A stretch of 64,000 bases of DNA, taken from assembly GCA_933207985.1 (NCBI GenBank), contig OW240917.1:107692486-107756485 (forward strand), in the 5' to 3' direction. The notes beneath the pieces were generated by a model. That model was not told the DNA's origin. It worked only from the letters and a program-made list of their open reading frames with translations, and made no database searches. The DNA comes from Pelobates cultripes. Taxonomy: Eukaryota; Chordata; Amphibia; Anura; Pelobatidae. A program made the position numbers and the translations under genes. Below, in pieces: positions 1-11,258 of this stretch. How positions within the stretch are numbered: the stretch's first letter is position 1; each line of letters opens with the position of its first letter.

Positions 1-782
1 TGTACATTCATTTTCAAGTTAATAGAATCTTGTTTTTCATTTTTATGGCTGCAATTTCAAAATGCTATTTTCTCTACATTTTAAGCCTGTTTAAATCTGA
101 ATTATTGAAAAACATAAAAGAATGAAAACAGTTGTGTGTATGTCTTGTTGACAAAATAATCACATTTGCAAGCTGGATTGCATAAGCTTAATAAACTACA
201 GAAAAAGCAATTTAATTCAATATACTTCTCCAGCAAGTTGTTAACATTGTAATTATTTTAATCATTTAAATCCACCCGTAAGCCTTACTGTGTAACCTAT
301 CATAGTTACTATGTTCACACAAGCAGTTTAATATGTTTTATCTGGTACTGGGTCCACTGTTGGTATTTCCAATCACAGCAGAATTTCACAGAATATCAGG
401 GTAGACAGACTGCGAGGGTTATTAACTAGAGTGGTAATTCAAAGTGACCTTAAATTTGAATTCACTTTTAATTCACCCTGGCGTCTAGGCACCAAAATTG
501 CTTCATCTTACTGATGTGATTTCTAAGAAGTAGAGCTTTTTACATTTTGAAATCTCTATGTCTTTAGTGGTAGACATTGAAATTCATTCAGGCAGCTGTT
601 GGGAGCTTTGAGCTAAAATTGTTTCTACATAGTCAGCATTTGATTGGACAAAAGTCAACAATTTGGCGTGAGGGGGGTGAGGCTACAATGAGGAGTCTGG
701 CTAAGGCTGGTATATTTTGTGAATACAGCAGAAATTTTAGCAAATAAGACCCTTAGTTAATGTCAACACATCTTTTACATGC
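1..782. other. AT-rich intronic sequence, no gene seen
   Basis: No splice-flanked reading frame or clear repeat boundary is visible. A short stretch near 435-475 (ACCTTAAATTTGAATTCACT) resembles the inside of the MITE at 783-953 and is probably a diverged fragment of that family. Confidence 0.5.
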
Positions 783-953
783 AGGGTTATTTACTAAAGC
801 TAAAAGTCAAAGGGAATTTCAGATTTAAGGCCAGAGAATCCAAAATAAAAAAAGCATAGCCGACTTATAGAATGTTGACACTTTTGCTATTTTGACCTTA
901 AATTTGAAATTCATTTTTAATTCACTTTGAATTCTCACTTAGTAAGTAACCCT
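783..953. mobile_element. Small MITE with AGGGTTAYTTACTAA inverted ends
   Basis: The left end AGGGTTATTTACTAA is matched at the right end, on the other strand, by AGGGTTACTTACTAA. The inner arms (GGGAATTTCAGATTTAA and TTAAATTTGAAATTC) also pair, so the 171-bp unit folds into a long imperfect hairpin. A second diverged copy lies at 49197-49364. No coding capacity and no clear target duplication were seen, so the superfamily is not assigned. Confidence 0.6.
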
Positions 954-1017
954 GATTGTGTACATTTTTGTAAACATTTTACCAATGCCATCATCTCCTA
1001 CTAATTAACAATATATT

Positions 1018-1345
1018 TTTTTTTTGTTTATAAAAAAGTTTTATTCAGATTCTTTCACAAATCCCAGAAAATACACCCAAAAATAAATAAATAAATACAT
1101 AAATTCATCTTCGTATGTTGACATAAAATACTCAGCTCTAAGAATCGATATCGTACAATATCTCTCATTTATCATATTTAGAGCGGACATTGTCTAAAAT
1201 GTCTTCCCAATTCCACAAGAGAACCCTGAATCTCTCCATGTCCTCTGCACTACCACATACAAAAAATTTAAACGAATATAAGAAAATTTTAATTTGACTC
1301 TGTAACCTTTACATTTTATTGTTATTACCCAGCTCTCTATACGAG
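1018..1345 (-). mobile_element. Retroposed 3' end (LINE-like), antisense
   Basis: Read on the minus strand, this stretch ends in an AATAAA signal (about 1040-1046) followed about 15 bases later by an A-run, seen as the T-run at 1017-1025. That is the signature of a reverse-transcribed RNA 3' end. No protein similarity was recognised in the body, which could be a LINE 3' UTR or another retroposed transcript. The upstream limit is approximate. Confidence 0.4.
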
Positions 1346-1529
1346 AGTGCAAACACCAAAGAGAAACACACAAACCTACTATACACTGTTCCGAGAGTCG
1401 AGAAGAGGAGGGCTAGCCATGAGGGCAAACATTAATTATTTTTATTCCCAACATATTATGCCATTCAATAGCAATATGCTATGCACAGGGACAAAACTGT
1501 TCTCTATCTACATACATGTGAAGATAGGC

Positions 1530-2450
1530 ATCAATAATTGGCCGCTGTCCAAGGGGTCCATCGGGTGGCAGAGCGGCCGGGCCCCCTGTAATGACATCAC
1601 AAGCTGGGAGGAAGTGACCGCACATCACTCCTCCCAGCTAACACTGAGAGCCGCGCGGGAGGATGCAGAGGGAGTCTCTGCAGTGCAGTGGGAACTCTGA
1701 CTCCCATCCACCTGAGTCATCACTGGACCCCAGGGAAAGCCACCCTCCTGCACCTTAAAGGTAGGAAACAGAAGGGTGACCTAAACATTTTGTGTGTGTG
1801 TGTTTGTATGTGTGTGTGTCTGTCTGTATGTATGTGTGTGCCTGTCTGTCTGTCTGTATGTATGTGTGTCAGTTTGTGTGTGTGTCTGCCTGTTTGTATG
1901 TATGTCTTTGCATATGTGTGTGTGTGCCTGTCTGTGTATGTATGTGTGTCTGTCTGTGTGTCTGCCTGTATGTGTGTGTGCTTGTCTGCTTGTATGTATG
2001 TATGTATGTGCGTCTTGTGTGTCTGTGTCTGTCTGTCTGTATGTGTGCATGTCTGTCTGTATGTGTCTGCCTGTGTGAATGTGTGCCTGTCTGTTTTTTT
2101 ATGTATGTGTCTTTGTATGTATGAGCCTTGTGTATGTGTGTGTGTCTGTCTGTGTGTGTGTCTGTATGTGTGCCTGTCTGTTTGTATGTGTCTGTGTGCC
2201 TGTATGTGTGCCTGTCTGTTTGTATGTATGTGTCTGTGTGCCTGTCTGTGTGTCAGTCTGTATGTATGTGTGTCTGTCTGAATGTATATATGTGTGCCTG
2301 TCTGATTGTATGTATGTGTCTGTGTCTATGTGTCTATGTGTGCGTGTGTGTCTCTATGTTTGTGTGTGTGTCTGTCAGGGGGGAATAGGGAGGGAGGCCC
2401 ACGGATCATTTTCGCACCAGGGCACCATGGTTTGTGTGTATGCCACTGTT
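1530..2450 (+). mobile_element. hAT-like composite repeat with internal GT satellite
   Basis: A GC-rich part (1540-1780) contains ATGACATCACAAGCTGGGAG and a segment ending CTGGACCCCAGGGAAAGCC...AAAGGTAGG. It is followed by a long TGTGTSTGTCTG satellite and a short GC-rich tail. The same order is found on the opposite strand at 28691-30283, where hAT-type ends and an 8-bp duplication are visible. Here the termini are not clear, so this is a related but eroded or truncated copy. Confidence 0.5.
1788..2378. repeat. GT-rich minisatellite (TGTGTGTCTGTCTGTATG-like units)
   Basis: About 590 bases are built from variants of TGTG, TCTG and TATG tetramers with occasional TGCC. All frames read as Cys/Val/Ser/Tyr-rich nonsense, so the long open frames here are a by-product of the repeat and not genes. 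Confidence 0.92.
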
Positions 2451-2618
2451 TGGAGGGTTCCCTTTTCAATGTAGACTTATGGTTGCATTTACATTTGCAT
2501 GTAAAAAACAGTATACAGAAGGAAAAGTTTACTCTTGCAGTATCAGAAAGTAGCATAAAAGTACAGCCCCAGTCTAATTCATATTCTGGTGTAAAGTCTT
2601 CAAGTAGTGATGACATTA

Positions 2619-2801
2619 GATATGCCAGACCAGACTTATGTCCTTCAATAGGAAACTGAGAATCCACCATGTCTTCTTTACCAACAACACCACTCCATTT
2701 GTGTTTTCAGTTAATCCATTTAAAGGTGTACAGCTGCCGGTAAAACTAACAGCAGGACTGAGACAAGTCACTAAGTTCTTCCCATAGATGATAATGGTAT
2801 A
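2619..2801 (+). repeat. 180-bp direct repeat, copy A
   Basis: The run from AGACCAGACTTATGTCCTTC to TTCCCATAGATGATAATGGT recurs in the same orientation at 4498-4678 with scattered substitutions. The two copies bracket the Penelope-like fragment. The duplication could be an older tandem duplication, or long terminal repeats of the Penelope-type element; the sequence alone does not decide. Confidence 0.75.
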
Positions 2802-3126
2802 TTTTTCAGTTTTTTTAATAGAATTTTTAAAATAGTTTTTGTAATTATATTTTTGTCATTTCATTTTTGTGCCAATTCAAATATGAATGTGGTAGTTATT
2901 TTATTTTTTCAAGATCTAAGTTAGTGGTACAATTTACATGACTACATGTATTTAAATATGTATTAAGTATGAGAGCAGTGATGGGTTTCCTCTAACTGCA
3001 CATTATTGTATTTCACATTAAATACTCACCTGGATATAAGGTGATACTCACCTGGAAGTCACCTTTCAAATAAATATATTTGAATTATGGAACGCATTGA
3101 AGGAGATGGTGGAATGCAAGCCGGAC
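2802..3126. other. AT-rich spacer, nothing recognised
   Basis: Poly-T-rich, AT-rich sequence lies between the direct repeat and the next dispersed repeat. No coding, RNA or repeat signature was recognised. Confidence 0.4.
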
Positions 3127-3242
3127 ATTATTATTATTTTTTAAATTTTATTATTTATATAGAGCTACCAAATTCCCTAGCGCTGTACAATGGGTGGAGT
3201 AACAGACACGTAATTGCAACCAGATAAATGGATGCACAGGAT
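3127..3242 (+). repeat. Dispersed repeat (GCGCTGTACAATGGGTGGA family), short copy
   Basis: ATTATTTATATAGAGCTACC...GCGCTGTACAATGGGTGGAGTAACAGACACG matches the start of the longer copy at 34602-35025 and the fragment at 6420-6490. It breaks off at about 3242, where the Penelope-like reading frame begins. The family is dispersed and non-coding here; its class was not determined. Confidence 0.6.
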
Positions 3243-4495
3243 TATTCCAAGAATGGGAAAAAACACAGCTTTTACAAGAACTAGATGAATACTTAAGAGT
3301 AAAAGAGAAATTGTTGAATAATGAAACAAAAAAGTGGTGGGAAATTTCTTTCCTCCAAAATTACTTAAAAGAAGGTTTGATCCCAAAAGGATTGAGAATT
3401 GAAAAAATGCCAGCATATGGCTTAGAAAATGAAATATTCCTACAAAAATTGTTCAATTCAACTAATTCATTTGTTTGTTGAATATTCTAAAGAAATGAAA
3501 GAAAAAAATGAGCAGGATTTAGAAAATTTGGAGTCTACTAATTCCTTTGATAAAGAGGAAGATGAACATAAAGAAAAAGAGTAATTAATGTATAATAAGA
3601 TAAAGAACTTAGACTAGAAGATTGCAGAAACAAAAAGTAAGAACTATAAAAGAGACAAAGGGGATAAAATGTTAAATACTTTTTCAATACTGGACAAAAT
3701 CGCCAATAAAAGAACTGGACGATTTTATATATATATATATATGAAAAAAAATTAAACAGAGAAACCCTTTAACCCCTTAAGGACCAAACTTCTGGAATAA
3801 AAGGGAATCATGACATGTCACACATGCCATGTGTCCTTAAGGGGTTAAGCAGAAATGAAGATAGGAGGATAAGAGAACCTTTTGATAAACACTCTTTCTA
3901 TAAATCATCCAATACCAGATCCCTCCAAAAACCACAAATTAGAGATTACCAATCAATAAGGGAGAGAACCACCCAACAGAGAAGAGAAGTTAGTCCATCA
4001 GGGGGAGCTATAAGAAAAAAAATTATATGTACACGTTGTAGAGAATATTCCCAATCGAGAGTGAATTAGGAGAGAAGAAAATGGGAGTTTTTTAGAGAAA
4101 GGGGGAATTCAAAAAGGGAAAGTGATTACCAACTACTTTCAACCAGGGGATGAAGGATGGGAACATCAAAACAGATTCTCCATACTCCAATTAGAATCAC
4201 CCATAAAAAGAATGAGGATAGAGGACGATGTAATAAACACCCAGAAAGAGGAGAGATTTTACCAACGATAGAAACAGATGAAGCCATCCTTAACCTATCG
4301 GGTAAAACCCTATCAGATTTGGAAATATCAATTTTGGAGAAGGGCATGAAATGTGCCCCAAATAAGGGGGCTAATGAATTTGATCTGTTTATTGATGTAA
4401 GAAATTCAAAAGACACTCTGTAAAAAACTCCCCTAATTGTGATTTTATGAATGAAGGGCAAAACAAATCCCGACATCATAATTTTAAACGTCAAT
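3243..4495 (+). pseudogene. Penelope-like retroelement, decayed N-terminal part
   Basis: Penelope-like elements encode a reverse transcriptase, often with a GIY-YIG endonuclease. A plus-strand frame from 3251 to 3478 reads through KKWWEISFLQNYLKEG and the block IPKGLR, which I associate with proteins upstream of Penelope-type reverse transcriptases in frogs. A second block at 4157-4423 reads LNLSGKTLSDLEISILEKG and later NEFDLFIDVRN, resembling the segment just before the reverse transcriptase. The pieces are separated by stops, a TATA run and an inserted 80-bp MITE (3769-3848). The catalytic domain is missing, so the copy cannot be functional. The assignment rests on remembered family patterns. 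Confidence 0.6.
3769..3848. mobile_element. 80-bp TTAA MITE, copy 1
   Basis: Ends TTAACCCCTTAAGGAC and GTCCTTAAGGGGTTAA form perfect inverted repeats, with TTAA at both edges as in piggyBac-type target sites. The copy at 52058-52137 is exactly the same length and, on the opposite strand, differs by a single base in my reading. This copy is inserted inside the Penelope-like pseudogene. Confidence 0.85.
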
Positions 4496-4497
4496 GA

Positions 4498-4678
4498 CAT
4501 GGCAGACCAGACTTATGTCTATCAATAGGAAACTTAGAATCCACCATGGCTTCTTTACCAACAACACAAGTCCATGCGTGTTTTCAGTTAGTCCATTTAG
4601 AGGTGTACAGCTTCCCGGTAAAACTAACAGCAGGGTTGAGACAAGTTGCTAAGTTCTTCCCATAGATAATAATGGTAG
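4498..4678 (+). repeat. 180-bp direct repeat, copy B
   Basis: Second copy of 2619-2801, from CAGACCAGACTTATGTCTAT to TTCCCATAGATAATAATGGT, in the same orientation immediately after the Penelope-like fragment. The two diverge outside these limits. Confidence 0.75.
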
Positions 4679-6295
4679 CTGTTAGCAACTGACCTTTTAA
4701 ACGCAGTCACTACGTGCTTAAATCAGTGATAGGTATTCTAGAATGTAACAGCAAGTAAAGTTGCAACACGTATGGAGATATGGAAGCCTTACATCTGTTT
4801 AGGTGTGGGATTTATGGCATAAATGTTTCCAATTTCCATATGTCAGTTGTGTAATCTATCAGTAAATACCATTCCTGTCACTATTTCTAGGTTTCTCTAT
4901 GGAATTTTTCCAGCTAACTTGCAGTGTTTTCTATGCAAGTGCAACAGCCATTTTCATGTAACATTTACTTGGCACGGAAAATGGTAATGTCGGATAAAAT
5001 AAATTGAGGGCTTAGTGTGCAATCACGTTGCTTCTTTCATTTTTCATAGACACCCATAGAAATGAGTGCACCTTGCATTTTTTTGTTCGTCTTATATATT
5101 TTCTGTTAGTAAAAATACAATTTTTAATAAGAAAAAAATAGAATTGTATTGCAGTGATTGAACTATGACAACTTTAATTTTCAATAAATACAACTTTGTT
5201 CCCTCCTTCATTATGACATGTTAAAATAGACATGTTAAATACATTGAAACATTTTTTTCTGAATAGAGAAACTAAAGTAATTGTTAAACAAGCTAGAATC
5301 CTAAAGCTATTCTCTAATTTCACGTTCATTTATCAGTACAAAATGATCACCAGTCCTTTTCTACATACATTTTCTACTTTATTGCTTTATAACGCTTCAA
5401 AACATCTTCTAAGAAGCATTGCTCTTATTTACAATTGGAGAGCAGAAAGCGCATCATTATTATCTAATTTCCCTCATCATTTTGTTTACACGATTTGGCT
5501 TTTCAGTCCTATCTCCCTTGTGCTTCTGAAAGCCCAACGTGTAATTTTTCCCCCTCCTTTTCATTTTTTATGGGACACATTGCTCATCTAAGCTCCCTGG
5601 GACTGTACTCACTGTGCAATGTATCATGTACTTAATATTTTAAACAGTCTTCATAATGTCTATTACTTTTTTAGTTACAGCATCTAAATCATTTCCTATC
5701 AGTATACTGTAGAGGAAAAAGACAAACGCCAATGATTAACTATTTCTTTGAATTAAACTGTTGCTGCTGCCAGTTAATGTTATACGGCTGTGTCAATTTA
5801 TTTGCTTTTGTATGTATTACATACATTGATAAATGAAAAAGGTCTCACTCTAAAGAAAGCTTTGTTGGCGTGTCTTAAATGATCAATTTGTGCCCTGATT
5901 AATATAAATATAGCCACACATATTAGAACATAAAAGAGAGTACTCACAGGACTTTTATCAAAGCAAAGCAGCCACTGTATCAACACATCGAAGCAGTAAA
6001 CATTTCATTCCACACTAGAACAACGTGATAATCAGCAAGCTGAACACTTAAATGGAGACATGCATAAGGATACCATATCCATCGTGTTTTCCAGGACAAT
6101 TAGCATTTATACATGTTGATGACAACATACAGAGAGTCCTGCCCTCCAGTATGTAGACATCATCTGCTGTAGTAAATCAGGTGATAAATGTGTGTCTGAC
6201 TGTGGGACTGTGAAACAATGCACACCTGCATTCACACATGGGTCTACATGCATTTATAATCTGAATTAAACACCCATCACAAACATCACACAGTC
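4679..6295. other. AT-rich intronic sequence, no gene seen
   Basis: No repeat termini, coding exons or RNA signatures were recognised. Open frames at 5232-5591 and 5798-5986 lack any recognisable protein pattern and are typical of chance frames. Confidence 0.45.
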
Positions 6296-6490
6296 AATAC
6301 ACATATATATCATACATAATCAATATACCCATTACAAATATCATACACACCCAACACATAACATACATAACACACTAACCCATCACACATAGCCAACACA
6401 CACATACACACATTATGGCATTTATTATTATTATTATTTTATTATTTATAAAGCGCCAGCAAATTCTGTAGCGGTGTACAATGGGATATA
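6296..6490. repeat. CA-rich simple sequence and short dispersed-repeat fragment
   Basis: ACACAYA-rich simple sequence (6296-6415) is followed by TTATTATTTATAAAGCGCCAGCAAATTCTG and GTGTACAATGGGATA (6420-6490). The latter matches the first 60 bases of the dispersed family at 34602-35025. Confidence 0.6.
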
Positions 6491-6829
6491 ATTGTTAGAA
6501 TTATTACACTGGTACTCATTCATACAAAATACTCATAATTCTGTGTTTTATAGTTGAGGATCTCACTGATATGCTAATAGGAACATTACTTGGAGTTTTA
6601 TTGTTGTGGAGCTCTGTGACATACTCATACACTGCCCATTACTGTGAGTTTTATTGTTGTTGAGTTCTGTGATAACTGGAACACACCGCATTATCATGTG
6701 AGGGCTTTGATTTTTTGCTGTGGAGCTCAGTGGTAAATGGATAAACACATTGCACTACTGTGAAATTTTCTACCAAGGAGGTCAAGGTAAATAAGGAAAA
6801 TCCAGAGTTCCAAAGTAAAACAACCCACA
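6491..6829. other. Unclassified sequence with internal sub-repeats
   Basis: Three loosely repeated blocks contain TTTTATTGTTGTGGAGCTCTGTG-like text (about 6596, 6651 and 6706), suggesting an old tandem triplication with units of roughly 55 bases. No gene is apparent. Confidence 0.4.
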
Positions 6830-7867
6830 GTATTATGTGACAGCAGCACATAATACTTATTCTGCCCCTCTGTAATGCTGGGGAGGCAGTCTGGAACCTG
6901 TAAAAAAATGCATCTGTTGGCTGCAGACCACAAGTAGCTGTCTTCCAAGTTCAAGCTAATGTTGCTGCGGAATACCCCAAGAGAACTCAGACTTTGTAAG
7001 TGCCTGTGCTCACGAGACAGTTGCTCATTGTCTGCACCCAGCAGAGGTGCAGACCAGATTCCCACCACACTGGACCACCATCGAGAAGTACTCCCCTCCT
7101 CCCTGCAAGGTAAAAACTATTAAAAAAATAAAAAGGATTAATTTAAAGGGAAACTCCAGTGCCAGGAAAACAAACCATTTTCCTTGCACTGCAGGTCCCC
7201 TCTCCCTCCCACCCCCCAATCCTCGGTTGCTGAAGGGGTGAAAACCCCTTCAGTAACTTACCAGAGGCATCGACAATGTCCCACGTCGATTCTTCTTCCT
7301 CCGCCGCCGCTCCTCCAAGTGATTGCGTCGGCCGGTGGGCGAGGCTGATCCCGCCCACCGGCCGGGGAGACCTAATGCGCATGCGTGGCAATGACGCGCA
7401 TGTGTGGCAATGACGCGCATGCGCATTAGAGCTCCCCACAGGAAAGCATTGAAAATGCTTTTCAATGCTTTCCTATGGGGAAATGAGCAACGCTGGAGGT
7501 CCTCACACAGTGTGAGGACGTCCAGCGACGCTCTAGCACAGGTTTCCTGAGCTAGAAACCAGGAAGTGTCCTCTAGTGGCTGTCTAATAGACAGCCACTA
7601 GAGGTGGAGTAAACCCTCAAGGTAATTATTGCAGTTTATAAAAAACTGCAATAATTACACTTGCAGGGTTAAGAGTAGTGGGAGTTGGCACCCAGACCAC
7701 TCCAATGGACAGAAGTGGTCTGGGTGCCTGGAGTGTCCCTTTAATAAAGCCCCTATACAAACATTACACCCTTATAAACACACTATACATAAATAAAGGG
7801 GTATGACCAGGGAGAGAAGCTGTGAAGATATTTGCACAGGGCGCCTAAAGGTTTAAGGCTGGTCCTG
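6830..7867 (+). mobile_element. hAT-like composite repeat, split by a T2 MITE
   Basis: The left part carries CACTGGACCACCATCGAGAA...CTCCCTGCAAGGTAAAAA, the same kind of block as at 10130-10170. The right end at about 7867 reads GCGCCTAAAGGTTTAAGGCTGGTCCTG, whose reverse complement begins CAGGACCAGCC, a hAT-style terminus. A T2-type MITE (7143-7744) lies inside. The left terminus was not found, so the start is approximate. Confidence 0.45.
7143..7744. mobile_element. T2-type MITE, TTAA target site
   Basis: The element is bounded by TTAA on both sides. The ends pair as TTAAAGGGAAACTCCAG and, reverse-complemented, TTAAAGGGACACTCCAGG. The inside is GC-rich with sub-palindromes (GACAGCCACTAGAG around 7580-7605) and no coding capacity. 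The ends and the TTAA target match the general form of T2 MITEs described in Xenopus. Confidence 0.75.
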
Positions 7868-8527
7868 TATAGATCAAGGTAGACCTGCAGCACAACAGGT
7901 TAATGCAACACACGTCACCTATTATCCCTACTTTTGTACTATAAAGTAGGTCAAACATGTAGGTCAGAAGTTATCACATATTACTATTGTCTTTAATATT
8001 GCATTTTCAGCCTACTAAACATCATTCAAAAAAACAGGCTGCTTTTAAGTCAATAAATTATTCCTGCTTGTCAGTTTTACCATTAACAAACAAGTCCGTC
8101 ATTTTTGGAATGTTATCATGTTGAAAGCACTAACACAATCCCAGCTGAAGTTCAGAAAATGTTGTTGACTGAATACTGGCACTGGGTTCTGGTCACGGCC
8201 ATAAGTGGAAAAGATTGCCGGTTCAGCAAACTTGAATGCCATTTGTACTCACAAAAATGTTCTAAATAAGCCATTTTAGCTCAACGTAAACAACAACTTT
8301 CTTACCTTTATAGAGCTTTAGTTAATGGAACCCCCCAAAAAGTGTGTGCAAGTGTGTGTTTGTGGTTTATGTAAACTTTTGTCATAAAATAAAACAAAGC
8401 AAATGTTCTAAAGACTTCATGAAGTTGAATATTTTCTTGAACAGTACAACATGCAGCTGCTTTGGTGAGTAACAAAAGTTAATGAAATAAACTGTACTTT
8501 GTGTGAGAGTATGTATGTATGCATATA
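7868..8527. other. AT-rich intronic sequence, no gene seen
   Basis: Nothing beyond single-copy-looking AT-rich sequence was recognised. Confidence 0.4.
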
Positions 8528-8529
8528 TG

Positions 8530-8571
<42 letters not shown>

Positions 8572-8625
8572 AAGATAGATAGTTGGATAGATAGATAGAT
8601 AGATAGATAGACAGACAGATAGATA
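8528..8625. repeat. (GATA)n microsatellite
   Basis: About 23 GATA units occur with a few interruptions (AAAGATA, GTTGGATA, GACAGACA). Minus-strand frames read Ser/Ile/Tyr/Leu repeats and are artefacts of the tetramer. Confidence 0.97.
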
Positions 8626-9495
8626 TACGCATGTACACAAACACAAAGTATACTCTCCACATTGCAAATACATCACCTGCATATCTCAAGTTGGAATTTG
8701 AGAAGCTCTTCTTGGGTTCAGAAACTAATGATGTTTTCACAACTATCCCAGAGTTCCCAGGTTCATATGCAAATGAGTAGAGACAGGCATCATGGGTCTC
8801 ATGAGCATGGCACTAGTTCTGGTCTGGAAGTTGATATCTCCCTGAGAGTCTCTCTGCAGGCATACATCTAGTTGCCATAAAGGTTGTGAGACCAAACACT
8901 TTATTAAACTCCTCACAATGCACATACATAAATTACTGTTATATTTCTCTTTTCAATTGCTCAGGGCATCTGCAGAAATACATTTTTTCCCCACCTTTTT
9001 TTATTTCCCCTCTCATGTTTACAATACACAATTTATTGAATCCAATAAATTCAGGTACTATAAAAATCCAAGACGTTTTTATATGAAATTCCACAAACTG
9101 AAATTTTAAACAAATAGAATTAAGCCCCCAAATTGTTGGCAACATCTTCAAATGCACATACCAGAAGAAGCAGTCCATAAATAAAACATAACACAGATCC
9201 AACATAAATATTTTCATAACCACTCACATGAATAGGTATAAGCACTCTTCTACAAGACTATTAGCAAACCAAACTCAAATATTTGCCATTCTAAACTCAT
9301 GACTGAGGTTTTTTAATTTAAAAATTATTGTAAGCTTAGATTTTTAATGCTCAATATATAAAGTGTAACGTGTAATAGATATACATTATTTATCCATAGT
9401 TTATAGAGCTTTAAATATTGCTCTTATATAAAAGCGTAACTATGAGATTGAAAAATGTTACTGTTCATTCATTTTGAATTGTATATATGTATAAC
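8626..9495. other. AT-rich intronic sequence, no gene seen
   Basis: Short chance frames only. No splice-flanked conserved exon was recognised on either strand. Confidence 0.4.
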
Positions 9496-9567
9496 ATGTT
9501 GTCAATGATCCTATTATTTGTATGGTTAAGAATGTTGTCAATGATTACATTATTTGTATGGCTAAGA
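9496..9567 (+). repeat. Tandem duplication, 36-bp unit x2
   Basis: ATGTTGTCAATGATCCTATT...GTATGGTTAAGA is followed directly by ATGTTGTCAATGATTACATT...GTATGGCTAAGA. The units differ at about four positions. Confidence 0.85.
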
Positions 9568-9802
9568 AAAAAATAAAATACAGCAAGGGTGACTAAAGAG
9601 TGACTGTGAACTCACAGCTGCATATCAAACATTTAGGTCAAAATAGATAAGCAGGACATATGCTTTAGTTGTTAAATGTTACAAATTCAGTTAGCTTGGA
9701 TTCAATCTTTCAGTTCTGTTATTTATTTCCCAGAATTAAATGTTTAGTGAATAAATCATCATCATCATCAGGGATAGAAGTGGTCTGCATGACTATAGTC
9801 TG

Positions 9803-11250
9803 GAGACCTGGACTGGTCATCAGGCAAATGCCTTGTGGGCCACGATGGCCGTTGGACGATGCCAGCCAATGCAGGGCACCACCAACCCTAAGAGAGACCA
9901 CTTTCTCTTCATGGGCCAGAAGGAAGAATCACAGGCCTCAGGGGAGGAATTAAGCTTGACACCCTCCGTGCATGCAAAACATCCTCTGTCTTCTCATGAG
10001 CTCCAATATTATCAGAAAGCTTCAGTGATAACCCACAGCAATGCTTTGAAACACCAGAACTCACAAGAGGGAGAATCATGGTCTGTACCCTGCGAAGGTA
10101 CAGACCAAACAACCAACCCACTGGACCATCAGGGATCATCATCAGTATGCCCCTGCTCCCTCTGAAAGGTAATTAGAGGGAGGGAAAGTAAATGTAAAAT
10201 AAATATATATTTTTTAATGATTACATTAATTAAGTAAACAACTATCCTACCCCCTATAAATACACAAGACCCCCTGCACATAATTACACAAACACACTAC
10301 ACACAAAGTATACCCCTAATATACACCCCCTGCACTCATACACCAACACACACACTGTATACCCCTTATACACATCTCCTGCACTCATACACAAACTCAC
10401 CCTATATAACCCTTATATATACACACTACACCCCCTGCACTTACACACACTCTATACCTCCTATATGCACACAGTACACCCCCTTCATTCACACACAAAT
10501 GCACTACAAACACTCTATACCATCTATGAACAAACTACGTCCCCACAAACATTATAACACCTAAACATACACTGCACTCCCTACACTCACATACTCTATA
10601 TCCCCCCTATTACCACACACTACAGCCCCTGCACTCAAACACTACACAAACTCTAAACCCCTTATACATACACCACACCCCTATGAATTCACACACACTC
10701 TATATACACACTGCTCTATTTACCCTACAAATACATATTCTATATCCCATACACACTCAACACTCTATGCACATACACTACACCACCCATGCACACACTA
10801 TATCCCTATACACACTCTATACACAGATGTGCACCTCAACACCTGTATGCATACACATTAAAGCTACAGATACACACTGTGCAACCCTCTGCATCCAGAT
10901 ACACACACACACTCTACAACATAGATAGTCTCCTCTACACACATGCAAGTGCACAGGCAACCTCCGAACAGCCTCCATACAACATAACAGCGAGCAGCCA
11001 CACATATGCACAACTCACTTTAACAGCCCTGTTCCGCTTTTGTTCTCTGGTATCCCACTATTGAGTCACTAGCAAATGCAGTGCATGCTTACATTGCACA
11101 AAAGAAAATCAGGACATTTACTCTACCTCAGAGCACTGGATGCTTTGTAGGGGCATCACACTAACATAAACATGCCCCTTTTCTTGCACTGCCCTCATAG
11201 CACTCTGCCTTTAACCGCCCAAGCTAAATTTGCATCCAAGTCCAGCCCTG
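9803..11250 (+). mobile_element. hAT-like composite element with internal CA-rich block
   Basis: The left end contains CTGGACTGGTCATCAGGCAA and the right end, reverse-complemented, reads CAGGGCTGGACTTGGATGC. Both resemble a CAGGGCTGGACTGGCCATC terminus that I recall from widespread hAT-type MITEs. The flanks ATAGTCTG (9795-9802) and ATAGTGTC (11251-11258) agree at 6 of 8 bases, a plausible eroded 8-bp target duplication. The interior has a GC-rich block ending TCTGAAAGGTAATTAG, an AT-rich linker, then CA-rich simple sequence. No transposase frame is present. Confidence 0.55.
10250..10960. repeat. CA-rich degenerate minisatellite (CACTACACCCCCTGCACTCA-like)
   Basis: Variable units combine ACACAC, CTATATACC, CCCCCTGCACTCA and TATACAC. 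The open frames here (for example 10683-10928) are repeat artefacts rich in Thr, His and Leu. Confidence 0.85.
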
Positions 11251-11258
11251 ATAGTGTC

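Noticed and set aside
1688..2474. Several long overlapping open frames on both strands
   Set aside because: They are translations of a GT-rich satellite (Cys/Val/Ser/Tyr only) and have no start, splice or protein pattern.
2619..4678. Hammerhead ribozyme in the direct repeats, as in some Penelope-like elements
   Set aside because: The conserved CTGATGA and GAAA core segments were not found in the right arrangement on either strand.
2611..4690. 180-bp repeats as a target-site duplication
   Set aside because: Far longer than target duplications known for the element classes present here.
8382..8740. Minus-strand frames with repeated Ser-Ile-Tyr-Leu
   Set aside because: Product of the (GATA)n microsatellite.
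9669..9953. 94-codon plus-strand frame as a gene
   Set aside because: It spans the left end of a hAT-like repeat and has no recognisable protein pattern or splice context.
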